A DNA stretch of 64,000 bases from Paulinella micropora (lineage: Eukaryota > Cercozoa > Imbricatea > Euglyphida). Positions 30,449 to 44,322 of this stretch are shown in pieces (position 1 is the stretch's first letter; each line of letters opens with the position of its first letter). The position numbers and the translations under genes were made by a program. The notes below the pieces were generated by a model. That model was not told the DNA's origin and did not search any database. It saw only the letters and a program-made list of their open reading frames with translations. The DNA is taken from assembly GCA_009731375.1 (NCBI GenBank), contig BJOX01000216.1, positions 247,050-311,049 of the forward strand. The letters are read 5' to 3'.

Positions 30449-30715
30449 GGACACCGTGATAGCCCAGTGGTCAAGTTCTACCATCTGGGCCCTGTCGCCA
30501 GTTCGATTCCCGTCGGTGCCACCAGTATTTTCATTGAACATACCGATCCATCTGGACCAGTATTTTCATTGAACATACCGGCCCGTCTGGAAGTGTTGGA
30601 ACTGCCCTTGCGGGGGTGTCATTAGAGCTTATCGTCAATTCTTCGTACTCCCCTCACGGGTGAGACGATGGAGGCGCATGTGCAGAAATGCATCAGCCAT
30701 TGACAGAGAAGCACT
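30449..30715 (+). mobile_element. tRNA-derived SINE candidate
   Basis: Pol III boxes are present: A box TAGCCCAGTGG (30460-30470) and B box GTTCGATTCCC (30501-30511). GACACCG (30450-30456) pairs with CGGTGCC (30514-30520) at six of seven positions and is followed by ACCA, giving a 71-nt tRNA-like head. The T and anticodon stems do not pair, so it is not a working tRNA. The tail contains a twofold repeat of ACCAGTATTTTCATTGAACA (from 30521 and 30556), and pentanucleotide arrays lie on both sides. Confidence 0.55.
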
Positions 30716-30975
30716 ATTTTATATTATATTATATTATATTATATTATATTATATTATATTATATTATATTATATTATATTATATTATATTATATTATATT
30801 ATACAAAATTATATTACATTATATTATATTATATTATATAAAATATATAATGATATATATATATAATTCATATATTGTATTACATATTTTATTTATATAC
30901 ACATCATATAGTAATTCTATATATATACATATATAATGTATATTATATATATATACATATATATATATAATATAA
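30716..30975. repeat. (ATATT)n array and TA-rich DNA
   Basis: About 85 bp of pentanucleotide repeat, then TA-rich sequence. No gene. Confidence 0.9.
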
Positions 30976-31017
30976 ACATGTATACTATATATAAACATGC
31001 ACACCTTATACATACAA

Positions 31018-31085
<68 letters not shown>

Positions 31086-31087
31086 CG

Positions 31088-31120
<33 letters not shown>

Positions 31121-31204
31121 TAGTAGTAGCTACTACTACTACTACTACCAGCTACTACTACTACAGCTACTACTACTACTACTGCTACTGCTACTAAGTA
31201 GTAG

Positions 31205-31235
<31 letters not shown>

Positions 31236-31310
31236 CAGTAGTTTGTATGTATAATGTGTGCATGTTTATATATAGTATGCATGTTTATATATAGTATACA
31301 TGTTTATATT
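30976..31310. repeat. Large inverted repeat with (ACT)n / (AGT)n arms
   Basis: The left arm (ATGTATACTATATATAAACA, then a GCACAC segment and the ACT array) is mirrored by the right arm (AGT array, TTTGTATGTATAATGTGTGC, then the TATATATAGTATGCATG text). A further direct copy of the right arm is at about 31795-31850. It could fold into a long hairpin. Confidence 0.7.
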
Positions 31311-33587
<2,277 letters not shown>

Positions 33588-33588
<1 letters not shown>

Positions 33589-34459
33589 CTTGGAGAGACG
33601 ATCCGCAGATGTCGGCCCCGGTGCACTGCAGTCTGCCGACAAGGCGCATCAGATGCAAGCTTGGTCGAAATTCACTCAAAAAGAGACCGAAGATTTGACG
33701 TCTCGGCTGGCGGCTTCTCAAGCATTAGTAGCCAGTTTTGAAGGTACTAGTGAGATTGAGTTTGCGATTTCTTGTCGAACGACCTTGTCTGCCTCTTTTG
33801 CAGCTGCCCTTCACCAGGAAAGAGAGCGAGTTGCTTCCCTCAGCAAAACGCTTGCGCAGAGCGAGAAAAATCTCCATATTGAAAGCAAGGAACATAACGC
33901 CGACAAAGAAAAATTAGAAAAGACAAGGAAAAGGCTAGAATCAGATCATTCAGCATTGACGAAGAAGAGAAAGCTCTTACGAGAGGACGAAAGGCAATAT
34001 AAAAAGCTTGAGGCAGATTTGTGGAAGGAACAGGATGCTCATGAACAGTACTTCCAAAAAAACATGAAACTTCAGGAAGAGGACAAAAAGTTGAAGGAAA
34101 AAGTGCAAGAGAGAGGAAAAAAAATCAAAACCCTTGAAAAGTTGGTTAAGGATCTTCAAGGTGAAGTTAATCGACTGGCAAATGCATGCCTTGATCCAAT
34201 GCACCGCGCCTTCGCCACCCCTAGCAGAAGCTCTCAGAATCGCACAGAGTTTTCATTGCTGCGGATGCCGCACAGCCACTCTCAAGCTCCCCCCTATATG
34301 GGAAGTCTCACATTTGCGTCGCATATGGGAAGTCCCTCGACGTTTGCGCCGCAGCTCTCACCCCAGAGATCAGCATCGCCCTTACCCCAGACTTTCGGAT
34401 CAGGAATCCCGTGGCAAAATTACTTGAGTGACACGGAAGAATTTGGGCAGCTACTGTAA
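33588..34459 (+). CDS. Coiled-coil protein exon in the TIR transposon
   Basis: The open frame follows a polypyrimidine array and TTATGAACAG, a good 3' splice site. A 60-nt GT...TTTTGCAG intron (33744-33803) is in phase. The protein has a long Lys/Glu/Arg coiled coil (KTLAQSEKNLHIESKEHNAD through KIKTLEKLVKDLQGEVNRLA), then a Ser/Pro/His/Met-rich tail with a twofold MGS repeat (YMGSLTFASHMGSPSTFAPQ), ending GQLL. It is probably the last exon of the gene begun near 29.5 kb, perhaps an accessory transposition protein. No family recognised. Confidence 0.5.
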
Positions 34460-35159
34460 TTTTTTGTATATAATGATAACAGTACACGCGTGAATCAGCG
34501 GCAGTTTTGAGAATCAGCGGCGATTTTGTAAATATGTTTCTTTGTGATTACTACTGCCCATCGACATTAGGTTATTTGTATCCTCAAGTTGGCTTTCTTT
34601 TGTTTGTTTGTTAAAACCCTGCAGCTGAAATTCAATGCTTGACTTTATCAATCACCACCCCCTCTCACACGTGAAAATCACTAACGATATTTAACTAAAA
34701 CCATTTTCTGCAATTACCATGGAAAGCAAATCAGCAACCTTAGTGACAGTTTTTTATGCTTTTTTCTTTTTTCCCCTTTTGATAAATAGTTAGCTATATT
34801 GTTATCAACTTATTTAAATTACATTATTAATAATGTATTGATGTCGGTATTATCTGCCTGCAAGATAATATTATTATAATAAAAACAAAATATAATTATC
34901 AAACGACAGACGGACGCTTAAACATCTAATCATGCTTATATTTTTCGACTTTGTTTTTTTTTCCCCCAACTTTAATATTCTATATCACTGATGAACTTAT
35001 TGATATTGTCAAGTAGTAATAATTGATTACATGAATCATTTATTAGTTTAAACTTAAATCTTTTTATGAATATTAGACTATGAATAATCAATTTCACGAT
35101 ACGTGAACGGCTCCGTGAACGCTAGACTAGCCGTGAACTTCACGTACACAAAACGGCCC
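34460..35159. other. TIR transposon right end, non-coding
   Basis: AT-rich DNA; from about 35090 the CGTGAACGG / CCGTGAAC subterminal boxes mirror those of the left end. Confidence 0.5.
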
Positions 35160-35196
35160 CGTGAACGATGACAGAGCTTAGAGCTAATCGTCCCAT
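35160..35196 (-). repeat. Right terminal inverted repeat
   Basis: Exact reverse complement of 24215-24251; ends ATCGTCCCAT directly before the copia zinc knuckle. Confidence 0.85.
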
Positions 35197-36313
35197 GCTA
35201 CAATTGCGGCAACCCGCACAAGTATTTCACCTGCACCATAAAGTGCAGGATCCCTGGGCATGACCACCAGGGAAGAAGGTGCCCTACGTTGAAGGACAGG
35301 TATCGAAAGAAGATGCCGCCGAATGGGAACCAGAAGACGAATGCAAACCAAAGACAGGATGGTAACGGAAGCGCGAGCCAAAGCCGGGAGACAAGGGTGC
35401 CGGAAAGAAAGCCAACAACGGTGTGCCGGTCGTGTCGTGTTTTGCAGTGTCTACCAACGATAGGGAGGTCCCACGAATGATGGATGCTTACCTAACACCT
35501 GCTGCGGATGGGGGAGGTCTCATCGAAGTTGGGGCGAAAGACACCGGAAGAAAGAAGGCGTTTACGTTCATGGCTGCAGCAAGCCCGATGATCTACATTG
35601 GGGAAGAAGAAGAAGTGGATGCACCGGGAGACGACAACAACGGAAAAATAAACATAGCAGATTACTGGACATGCTTTAATAATGCCTGTTTAAGCGAACT
35701 GCGATACTGGAAGTGGTTTTATAGTACTTCAAGGTTGTGCCGCACAACTGGGAAGATTACGTCAAAGGGGTGGAAGAAGGAGCGGGTGTTGCTACTGCGG
35801 AAGGGCTACTCAAGAGGGTTGCAAGGGAGTGTGAGTTCTGCGCCAAGGCAGCAACGAAGAAATGTGGTCATTGCAGGATGGTCTAGTACTGTGGAAGGTG
35901 GTGCCAAGGGCAGGACTGGAGGACTCACAAGATATTCTGCAAGTACACCCAAACGGAGGGAGTCAAGTCTTCGTGGCAAGCTGTGTTGGACAACGAAGCT
36001 TTGGCTCCGGCAAGGGGACTTGGCGGGCATGCGTCAACTATAACTGTTATGCGAGCGGACTTGGCGTTTCAGCGAATGCTACGTTTCTTTCATGAAAGGC
36101 CAGACACGGGCAAGACGGAGCTGATGCCGAGATATAACAGAGCGTTGATGATGAATCCGACGACGGACGCAGCTGAGTGGATCGACATTAGCTGGGAGGC
36201 TCTCATGCAAGCAATAGACAAGGCCGGGAACGACAACGAACGAATGTTGCTACGAGAGAGAGCGCGACTTCCCGCCACCATATGCTATTACGGAAGAGAA
36301 GAAGACGGCGAGT
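35197..36313 (+). pseudogene. Copia gag zinc knuckle and following degenerate region
   Basis: Immediately after the TIR comes CYNCGNPHKYFTC, then CRIPGH and C, a CCHC-type zinc knuckle with a second Cys/His set, then a basic Gln/Asn tail. The next 900 bp hold frames in different phases (35423-36043, 35983-36414) with no clear domain apart from a possible protease-like MAAASPMIYIGEEEEV. Frame breaks show decay. Confidence 0.6.
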
Positions 36314-37363
36314 GTGACTTCGACCAGACCCGGCAGTGGAGAAGGGGACCAGACGGGTCTGCAATCGGTTATACGACGGTACCGGGGTCCAAGGGGGGCG
36401 GCTACAACGAATGAAAGAACGGTGGGGGCGTGGGACGAGATGCGTACTACTATCACGGTTGGAGTTGATGAGGGAGAAAATGCATCTACGGCTGCTGTTC
36501 AAGAAGGCGAAGCAGAGGAGGAGAGGAAGCCGCCCAACACGCCTATGGAGGATGATCCTGCAAGCATGATGGCGGTTGGTGGAGAAGAACGAGAGGGAAG
36601 AGCGATATATCTCGACAGTGGTTCATCGAGACATTTGGTACCGGACGCGTCGATGCTACATGACAGAGCAGACGAAGGGCTGGACCTGAGGGGAATAGAT
36701 GGGCCTACAAAGGCAACTGTGATGGGAAGAATGGAGTTTGTTGGAATGACGGGGGAAGGGAAGCCTCAACAAGTGGAGATGGGGGAGATCTTCTGCCCTG
36801 AAACGTTGGATCGGGTGCTCTTCTCGGCCGGACAGCTACAAAAACAAGGATACGGTATTGTGATGCAAGGCGGCGGTTTCTTCGTTACGAAAAAGGAAAT
36901 TGACGTGCCAACCGACGACAAGATATTGGTAGGGGATTTTGATCCGGTGACCTGTCAGTATAAGTTTAAGACTGTGCAGGCAGCTGAGGCAAAGAATGGA
37001 AGCAAGTTGCATTCGCTGCCCTACCAATCTGCATTCTGGACGGCTACGATGGACCCTGCTACGACTGTGGATGCTGGAAAGCTGCATGACGTGTTTCACT
37101 TTGGAACTACGATGGCGAGGCAGTTTGTGAAAATGAATAACATCACGTTGAAAGGGAAAGGGTCGATGGATAATCATGCTTGCACTTCGTGCCAAACGAC
37201 GAAGATGCGAAAGCATTCGAACTTTGTGGGGGCGTCCCTGACTATATGTGAAAAGGCTGGGGAAGACTGGAGAGAAGTTTCGAACAGACAAGGAGTGGAT
37301 AGCTACTGGCATCAAAGAACATCTAAAGCAAACAGGAGTGGAACGTCATCTTCCTGTACGTGA
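36314..37363 (+). pseudogene. Copia protease and GAG-pre-integrase
   Basis: AIYLDSGSSRHLVPDASMLH contains the copia aspartic protease motif DSGSSRH. GAG-pre-integrase follows (KLHDVFHFGTTMARQFVKMN, then CTSCQTTKMRKH with the integrase zinc-binding CxxC). The frame is lost near the beginning of the integrase core. Confidence 0.75.
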
Positions 37364-39018
37364 TGACCCAAACAAAGACGCATATGCTGAGGCAGGGATT
37401 AAGGTGGTGTTTGGTCTGGCGACAACGCTTCTGGTTGCGAGATCAGTCATCAGTGCCTGTCTACTTCCTATTGTTTGCAGTCAAACTACGCTGTGTTCCT
37501 ACTGAATCTGCAAGGAAGAGCGGGAACAACCACGTGAAGGCATGAAGCATTTTATGGCAGGCCCCCCCCCCCTCATTACTCTATGCTACATCCTTTTGGG
37601 TGTATGTGTGTAATATACAAAGAAGGAAAGAAGGGGCATGAGAGGGGGGAGCCTGGGGTGTTTATGGGAGTGGACGTGGAGCAGTCTGCATATGTGGTCT
37701 GGAGTTACTACGACAAGAAGATCAAGGTGACTGCAGACATCATGGTCAGAGATCATACAACGCATGGGTGGCCTACGCTCTACCCAAAGAACAGAATGGC
37801 AATGTCGTCTCAACACTCACAGCTCCAACGTCGCACGGGAAAAAAAGTGGCAAAAGTGACGAGTATCCCGGGAAATTTTTCAGCGATGACGGGTGGCTCG
37901 TGATTCAGAGTTTGGCAGACGAGGTCGGAGAACAGCAAGCGGATGTTACGGAAACCAGTGTGTCGCGAGTGGAGAATTCGACTGGGGGAGTCGACGGTGG
38001 TGAGGGTGGCGTCGTTCAGTTGGTTCATGGGGAGGATGGGGTGCTGTGGGGTAGCAACTCAGGTAGGTGAAAACAAAGCTGAGGGCAAGAGAAATGCTGC
38101 TAACCCACTTGCTCCTAGAGTGGAAAACAAGAGGAACAGGAATGGGGTGCCAGTTACTTGGGATGGAAGGCTGTTACTACTACCAACATCGTGTCTCAGC
38201 CTAGAAACAGGGAACGAACTAGGCCAAGCAATTTTCGTTCAGGGCATTCCTAGTGACCATACCAGTTCCGTATCGTGAGGCTACTGCGTCAGGGAAGTTC
38301 AACGAGTCCAGATTTGAGGATAGAGACAAACACCTGAAGCTTGGTGCCATAATCGAGCGTCATATCTCTGAGAAGCCACCAGGTGAGCCTCTCGTACCGA
38401 CAAGGTTTGTCGATTTTGAAAAAAGGGAGACTGCTGATGGCCCAATGGTGGAAACTAAGTCACGAATAGCTGGAATAGGTTTCTTGCAGCCGGCATGGCA
38501 ATACGATAAGTTGACCTACCAACTTGCAGGGTGGAGATGGTCTGGCTAACATGTGCGCAGGCAGTATTGCAGGGCATGGATATATTCTGTCGATGAGGAA
38601 AGTGCATTTCCGAATGTACGATTGAGAATTCCGGTGTGGCTGAAGCCTCCTGCAGGGCATGTGCATCCTAACACGGTGTGGGAAGCTGTAGGAGGTGTGA
38701 ACGGTCTGAAGCCTTCAGGTCATGTGTATTGGAATGACAGTTGTCCCGACACAAAAGAAACTGGGGTTCGAACAGAGCATTGTTGACCCAGTGGTTTTTA
38801 GACGGGTGGACAAGGAGACCAACCAAACAGAGATCTTGTCATATCATGTTGATGACAGCATCCATGCTGCAGCGACAAAGGCGAGCAGGGAGCAGTACGT
38901 GCGGCAGCTGAACGAAGAATGGGGTAATGTTAAGGATCTTGGTAAGGTGAAGGAATTTCTGTCCATTGAGTTTGAGGCCAAGCGTGTAGGGGGAGTGTAT
39001 TCAATCACTTTGTTCTAG
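37364..39018 (+). pseudogene. Copia integrase end and reverse transcriptase, degenerate
   Basis: LHPFGCMCVIYKEGKKGHER and GVFMGVDVEQSAYVVW (37583-37800) are the integrase end and following domain. RT pieces follow: WIYSVDEESAFPNVRLRIPV (38570) and, in another frame, SIVDPVVFRR with ILSYHVDDSIHAA, where YHVDD is the RT active site (38722-39018). Most of the RT palm is deleted or shifted. Confidence 0.75.
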
Positions 39019-39039
39019 AGGCAATACATAGCTACTCTG

Positions 39040-39867
39040 ATGCAGAGGTTCAAGAGGAGCGATGGACGCCCATGGATGCCTGCCAAGACGCCTTGGCTTC
39101 CAGAGGGATCGAGAATGGTGCCAGCAATGCTTGAGTACGAGCCTCAGGAGATCGTGGGGAGCTATGTGTATCTGAAGGCGAGCGCCCCAGAGGCGGTCAC
39201 TGCTATTGCGTGCTTAGCTGAGCATCAAGCAAGCAAAGAGAAGTTCGATTATTGCGCGGCGGAGCAGCTGCTCCGCTACTTTGTGCATGTGCGTAACAGG
39301 GGTGTACGATTTGCGTCTGACGGCAACAGGGTGCTGGAGGCAGATTCGGATTCGTCGCTGGGAAGTGGGGAGAATATGTATTCCAGAACGGGAGGAGTGG
39401 TGTTTCTCGCTGGTGGGCCGGTTGCGATCAGGGCTACGACTCAGAAGCATCTTGCAACGGGAACGCAGGAAAGCGAGACGTACGCCGCATCTGAGGTGCT
39501 GCACGACTTGGAGGCGATTCGCAACGTGGTGAAGTCTCTGCCATGGTCGGAGCACAACCCGCTGAGCAAGGAGTTGGAGTCGACGCCGGTGTTGAATGTA
39601 GATAACCAAGCTACGGTGAGCACGGCACCAAACTCGGTGTTTGGAAAGCAGCTGAGGCACATTGCACTTCGACACCATCATTTAACCGAGGCGATACGGA
39701 AGGGGGAGGTTATGATCAGATGGGTGCCATCGGAGGATAACCGAGCTGACATATTGTCAAAGAAAATCTTGAGCCCCTCTGTATTCAAGCGTGGCGCTGA
39801 TCGGATGACTGGACACTCTGTATTCAAGCGTGGCGCTGATCGGATGACTGGACACTCTGCTAAGTGA
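39040..39867 (+). pseudogene. Copia RNase H
   Basis: EADSDSSLGSGENMYSRTGG, then THE-like ESETYAASEVLHDLEAIRNV, NVDNQATVSTA and LRHIALRHHHLTEAIRKGEV with EDNRADILSKK form a full copia RNase H. Near its end a 39-bp unit (VFKRGADRMTGHS) is tandemly duplicated. Upstream frames are broken, so no polyprotein would be made. Confidence 0.8.
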
Positions 39868-39960
39868 CTCTCTCTGCTCAACAGCGAGCGTATTGCAGTT
39901 CATATGGGTAGAGAGTAAGTGTAGATTTAGGATGATAAGTAGTAAGACTACGTCCCAATG

Positions 39961-39971
39961 AATTAGGGGGA
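39961..39971 (+). other. Copia polypurine tract
   Basis: AATTAGGGGGA abuts the 3' LTR start GCTTTATACC. Confidence 0.7.
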
Positions 39972-40271
39972 GCTTTATACCAAGTTCTTTGTTTAATTAG
40001 AATTGGTATTTTATAATTCATTAGTCCGTATAATCAACCATTGTGAAACCTGAATTTTATTAATAGGACTGACGTTAGTCACGAGACTTCATTAATATCG
40101 ATAAGACTGATTGTGACACTTGTAACTATTAGGTCAGGACACGCGCTTTGAGATCGCGCCTTTATTTGTACCTAAATCTGTTCTCATTCAAACATTTCAG
40201 ATTTGCCTAATCTAGCAAGTCAACAAGTGCTCCGGTTCTGAACACCGTTATTGTGAAAGTATTAATATCAA
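39972..40271 (+). repeat. Copia 3' LTR
   Basis: 300 bp, pair of 23088-23387, followed by GACAA (40272-40276), which is also present before the 5' LTR. Confidence 0.85.
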
Positions 40272-40276
40272 GACAA

Positions 40277-40596
40277 GTAAAGATATCGCTAGATAGCAGC
40301 AAAACAAACACGCTGGGCTTTCACAGTCTATACGCAGTTATGAACATGCCGGTTCCGCTACCTGAAGCACCTGCTGGCAAGATGTATATAGTCATAGCAT
40401 ATAGATAAACATGTAACCATAAGAAACAACATATGACAACATCAGCATGAAATAATTCTGTTTAGACGCGCAACATTACCAACATTACAACAGAAAACAT
40501 CAACATGAAGATAATAACATTAAAGGTTGCCTTTTAACATTAATTATCTATTACATCTGACCGTTGAAATAGGACACAAGCATATACCGAGAAATA
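40277..40596. other. Gene-free spacer between copia and gypsy
   Basis: 320 bp of AT-rich DNA; no gene or repeat seen. Confidence 0.6.
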
Positions 40597-40833
40597 TGTA
40601 GGCATCACCCCCCGGATAGCCGGTAAAAAATACCTTTTCCTGGTGACAGGTGCACCAGCTTGTTTTTCAGTATTATTTGTCCGGATTGGACCTGATGCCA
40701 TTTTATTCCTGGTCTGTTGCCGTTTTCCTTTTTGGCTTCACTGAGCTAATACAACGAGACATCATTCTCATTCTTGAGGACTGTGTTTGGTTGTATTACC
40801 GACTTTTTACGAGCTATCGTTGGGGGCATTACA
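40597..40833 (+). repeat. Gypsy 5' LTR
   Basis: TGTAGGCATCACC...GGGGGCATTACA; no difference found by eye from 50981-51217. Confidence 0.9.
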
Positions 40834-41619
40834 TTTGGAGTCCACATCACTAGGGTGATTTCTTTCTGCTTTGCCACACAGGCAACAGAGTGAATTTTCA
40901 CTGACCTGTCTCACACGGGGACGTCAGACGAAAACAAATACTCCAACACAGCTCCCTCATAACTCTTTCACAAAACAAATAATTTGATTGGTCTCAAGCA
41001 GGTGTCTCGTACCCTCTAGCCCAATCAGTATCTGTGTGCTCACAAGGAGACATCAGATACAAACTCTCTGTCGTTCTTGCTGTTCTCACACAGAGACCAA
41101 GAAGAAGGAGGTGGACAGAAGAGTGAAGGAACACACACAAAACACAAACAAGCATAGGGACAGGAGCACAACACTCTACCCTTCTAGTTTGTGCATTTAT
41201 CTGCATTATCTCACACATACGTCAGAGTATTTTTGCAAATCTCTGATCGTTTTCTAAAGGTAGGTCTGAGAACCTATCCGACCGACTGTCGACTTCTCAA
41301 GGAGAGCTTTTCTAGCTTCTCTATTACTATCTGTGTGTAGGTCCAAGTGCCTCATACTAGATACAATATAGAAAAGAAGGAGGAGAAAGTAATCTGAGTA
41401 AGGAGAACAAGAAATCGGAGAAAGTCTCAAAGACTATTTTTCTCAAACAAAAACAAACATACAAACAGTGTTTCATAGAGGACAGGGAATCTTATCCTAC
41501 CCTCTCTATTAGTTTCTCTCTTCACTAGTCAATCGACTGAAGGAGGAACAGAACACAAACGAACAAAAACCAAACATAGGAGCTGACACTGTCCTCCTGT
41601 TGATCACTACTACGACATC
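40834..41619 (+). other. Gypsy 5' leader
   Basis: 786 bp between the LTR and the gag ATG; no gene. The primer-binding site would be at its start (TTTGGAGTCCACATC), but I cannot match it to a tRNA. Confidence 0.6.
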
Positions 41620-44322
41620 ATGTCGACAGAGACCGCCGAAGTGAGTGAATTCTCGGAGGCAGATCAAAGAAGAGAAGAAGAAGAAGCAGGAGGAGGAGGA
41701 GGAAGAGGATTGAATGAAGGAGGAGGAGGAGGATTGAATGAAGGAGGAGGAGGAGATGAAGGAGTAGGAGGAGGAGTAGAAGAGGGCTGGGATGATGAAG
41801 GAAGATATGGAGGAGACGAAGATGAAGGAGGATTTGAACAAGAAGAGACGGGAGGAGGAGGAGCATATGGTAATCCCTTACCACCTGCCTACACGGGAGG
41901 AGGAGGACGAAAAATGATCGACTTGATTCATAGTGATGGAGAGGAGATCACAGTGGAGGAACAACAGTGGGTGCAAGACCACTATGACCTCACTAAAAAA
42001 GAGTTTGATAACAAGATGGGGGTAGAGAAGGATACCTATGTGTGGATCCCTCAGGATCAAAGAAGAGAGAAAAGTCGTGCTAAAAAGGATGTCTATATCC
42101 TATTATCAAACACAGCACAGCTCCTCGGCAAACTGGTCTCTGATCCAGAAGAGAGAAAGAAGATACAGCATATCAAGTTTGGGGACACACACACCCACCT
42201 TGAATTACTCGATGCTATCTTTGGGGTGTACACTCAAACCCTGATTTGGGAACGTACATACGGCCCACGATGTGAGGGTTACCTCCAGTACACAAACCCA
42301 AGAGCAACGGCCAGATTCCTCGCGACTGGTCAGGAGGCAGTCGATGTAACAAAAATGAAGACCAATCTGGGTTCGAAAAACTCGAGTGGCATATTTCATT
42401 TTTTTACAATGGAAATAAAGGCCTTGGAGGAGGGGAAGGCAGAGATGGAAAAAAGCATTAAGGCAGCAGGAGAAACTCATCCTGTGATTGATGAGTTAGA
42501 GAAGACCGACAGAGTTCTGACCAAGATCAGACTGTTGATGGGTGCGTTACTGCACAAGGAGGCATGGAAGAGATGGATTCCTACCAAGGATCACTCTGTC
42601 CTTAAATCACTTAGTAACGCACCACCGGTCGCCAACAAAGCAGGTGTTGACCAATATGTGGAGAAATATAATTTTCTCAGATCTGCTTCTGAATTGGTGG
42701 CCTTTATCACTCATGCTCAAAAGCTGGTGATATCTGAGAAGAAGAAGGCGAAAGAGAATGAGGAGTTCGAGAAGACGATGAGACTGGAAAGAATGAAAGC
42801 AAAAGTGAGTGGTGCAAAGACACACCCTCCGACATATTTGACCCCACCAGCTCCTGCCCCACCAGCCCCTGCACCCTCGGGCTCAACTACGGTGGTGGTC
42901 ACAAACACGGAGAAGAAGGACAGACAGAACATCATAAATGCCTTCAAGGGGAAGAAAGGAGGAGTGGCAAGTCTCATGCTATATGCCAAGACGAGCTCAG
43001 ACAAAGACTCTGATGCTTCGCTTTTGAGCAAGCTCAAAGAGATCAATGCCTGCATGAAGGCTTTTCCTTGCGACGAAACGCAGGAATACGAGGCCCTTGT
43101 TACTGTTTTTGACCAATCTCTAGTCTCGGAGGGATTTGATCTGACACAGTACAAGTTTTTGAGAAAGAAGGAGGAGATTAAGAGAAACAATGCAACAGGC
43201 CTAGACGCTCAGTGTGAACTGGCGGTGGCCACACTCATTTCATATTTTCAATCTCATGGATACCAGCATCTCTGCACTGGTACTCTCATAGGATTTGAAA
43301 TCTTTGAGACAGTGGCGATGAGTTTGAGGAGTGCTGTTGGCTTGGCGGCGACCCTTACGGAGGTAGTTTCCTCCTATGGGCTATTCTATGGCCGCAAGTC
43401 GATCATCCTCTATTTCTTTTCGGCGTTACACACAGTTAACCCGAGTAAGCTTACTCAGCTCATACAACAATGCTCGACGTTTAGCTCAGTGAAGTCCAAG
43501 AACTTCCTCGAGACACACGTGTTCGAAAATACGGTTCAAAGCGTTGCTCCGTCAGCACTGTTTCAAGAAGTGATGAGTGCATGCTCAAACATGGACTCGC
43601 TCACGGAGGCACATACGGCACAGGCAGGCGGTGTACCTGTTGGCGCACAAGCCACGTACACAAACAGAGTTGCCGGTTGGAAGAGACAGAGAGAGCCAGA
43701 CCTGAAGACCGCATGTTGGAGGTGGTTCGCGGGCTTGCAGTGTAAGGCACAGATGGAGAACAGAGACTGCTCTTTCAATCATGATAGGCAGAACCCAACA
43801 GCAAGGGCAAATTTTCTGAGCAGGACGGAAGGCAAGGAACCGGGCCTTTTCAATATGCTTCAGATTGCCGCTGTGAACGAAGGTTGGTATGCCAATATGT
43901 GTGATGATGAGGAGTTACGAGAGGCAATCATTACCTACATGAAGAGGATGAAGGAGAAGAAGGAGGAAAGGGAGAGACAAAAGAACTTAAAGGCCTCTCA
44001 AAGAGGACGAGAAGGAGGAGCAGGAGCAGGAGGACGAGGAGGAGGAGGAGGAGGAGGAGGAGGACGAGGACGAGGAACATGGAGAGGAGCCTCGAGGTGG
44101 CAGGGAACCCCTCAGAGAGGAAGAGGAGGAGGTCGGGGATATACCCCTTATGGAGGGAGAGCTGTTCGAGCTCCAGCCCCCCCACCCAGAGGAGGAGGAG
44201 GCTCGTGGGCAAGCTCCAACCCAAATTTCGGTCGAGCTCAGGCCTACAACACTGCCTCGGAGACCGATACGTCATCCTACCCGGACACTACTCAAGGTAA
44301 TCGTTTCGAGGTGGTGGAATGA
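41620..44322 (+). CDS. Gypsy gag polyprotein with CCCH-like finger and RGG tail
   Basis: 900 aa. The N-terminal 100 residues are Gly/Glu-rich low complexity. The central helical part (about 130-420, 450-680) is the presumed capsid. Around residue 699, CWRWFAGLQC, CKAQMENRDC and CSFNH space C-X8-C-X8-C-X3-H, closer to a CCCH finger than to the usual CCHC knuckle. The C-terminal 100 residues are an RGG/GRG box (GRGGGGGGGG), both RNA-binding features. It ends in a TGA at 44320, and pol continues in the same frame. Forms the particle and packages RNA. Confidence 0.85.
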   Translation: MSTETAEVSEFSEADQRREEEEAGGGGGRGLNEGGGGGLNEGGGGDEGVGGGVEEGWDDEGRYGGDEDEGGFEQEETGGGGAYGNPLPPAYTGGGGRKMIDLIHSDGEEITVEEQQWVQDHYDLTKKEFDNKMGVEKDTYVWIPQDQRREKSRAKKDVYILLSNTAQLLGKLVSDPEERKKIQHIKFGDTHTHLELLDAIFGVYTQTLIWERTYGPRCEGYLQYTNPRATARFLATGQEAVDVTKMKTNLGSKNSSGIFHFFTMEIKALEEGKAEMEKSIKAAGETHPVIDELEKTDRVLTKIRLLMGALLHKEAWKRWIPTKDHSVLKSLSNAPPVANKAGVDQYVEKYNFLRSASELVAFITHAQKLVISEKKKAKENEEFEKTMRLERMKAKVSGAKTHPPTYLTPPAPAPPAPAPSGSTTVVVTNTEKKDRQNIINAFKGKKGGVASLMLYAKTSSDKDSDASLLSKLKEINACMKAFPCDETQEYEALVTVFDQSLVSEGFDLTQYKFLRKKEEIKRNNATGLDAQCELAVATLISYFQSHGYQHLCTGTLIGFEIFETVAMSLRSAVGLAATLTEVVSSYGLFYGRKSIILYFFSALHTVNPSKLTQLIQQCSTFSSVKSKNFLETHVFENTVQSVAPSALFQEVMSACSNMDSLTEAHTAQAGGVPVGAQATYTNRVAGWKRQREPDLKTACWRWFAGLQCKAQMENRDCSFNHDRQNPTARANFLSRTEGKEPGLFNMLQIAAVNEGWYANMCDDEELREAIITYMKRMKEKKEERERQKNLKASQRGREGGAGAGGRGGGGGGGGGRGRGTWRGASRWQGTPQRGRGGGRGYTPYGGRAVRAPAPPPRGGGGSWASSNPNFGRAQAYNTASETDTSSYPDTTQGNRFEVVE
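44320..44322 (+). promoter_or_regulatory. Candidate gag-pol stop-codon readthrough site (TGA CTG)
   Basis: Gag ends ...GTG GTG GAA TGA; the next codons CTG GAG GGG GAA GAA run on without a break in the same frame into pol. No ATG begins pol near 44356. UGA followed by C is a known leaky context. Confidence 0.65.

Noticed and set aside
30450-30524. tRNA gene
   Set aside because: Acceptor-like stem and A/B boxes are present, but the anticodon and T stems do not pair and U33 is missing; better read as a SINE head.
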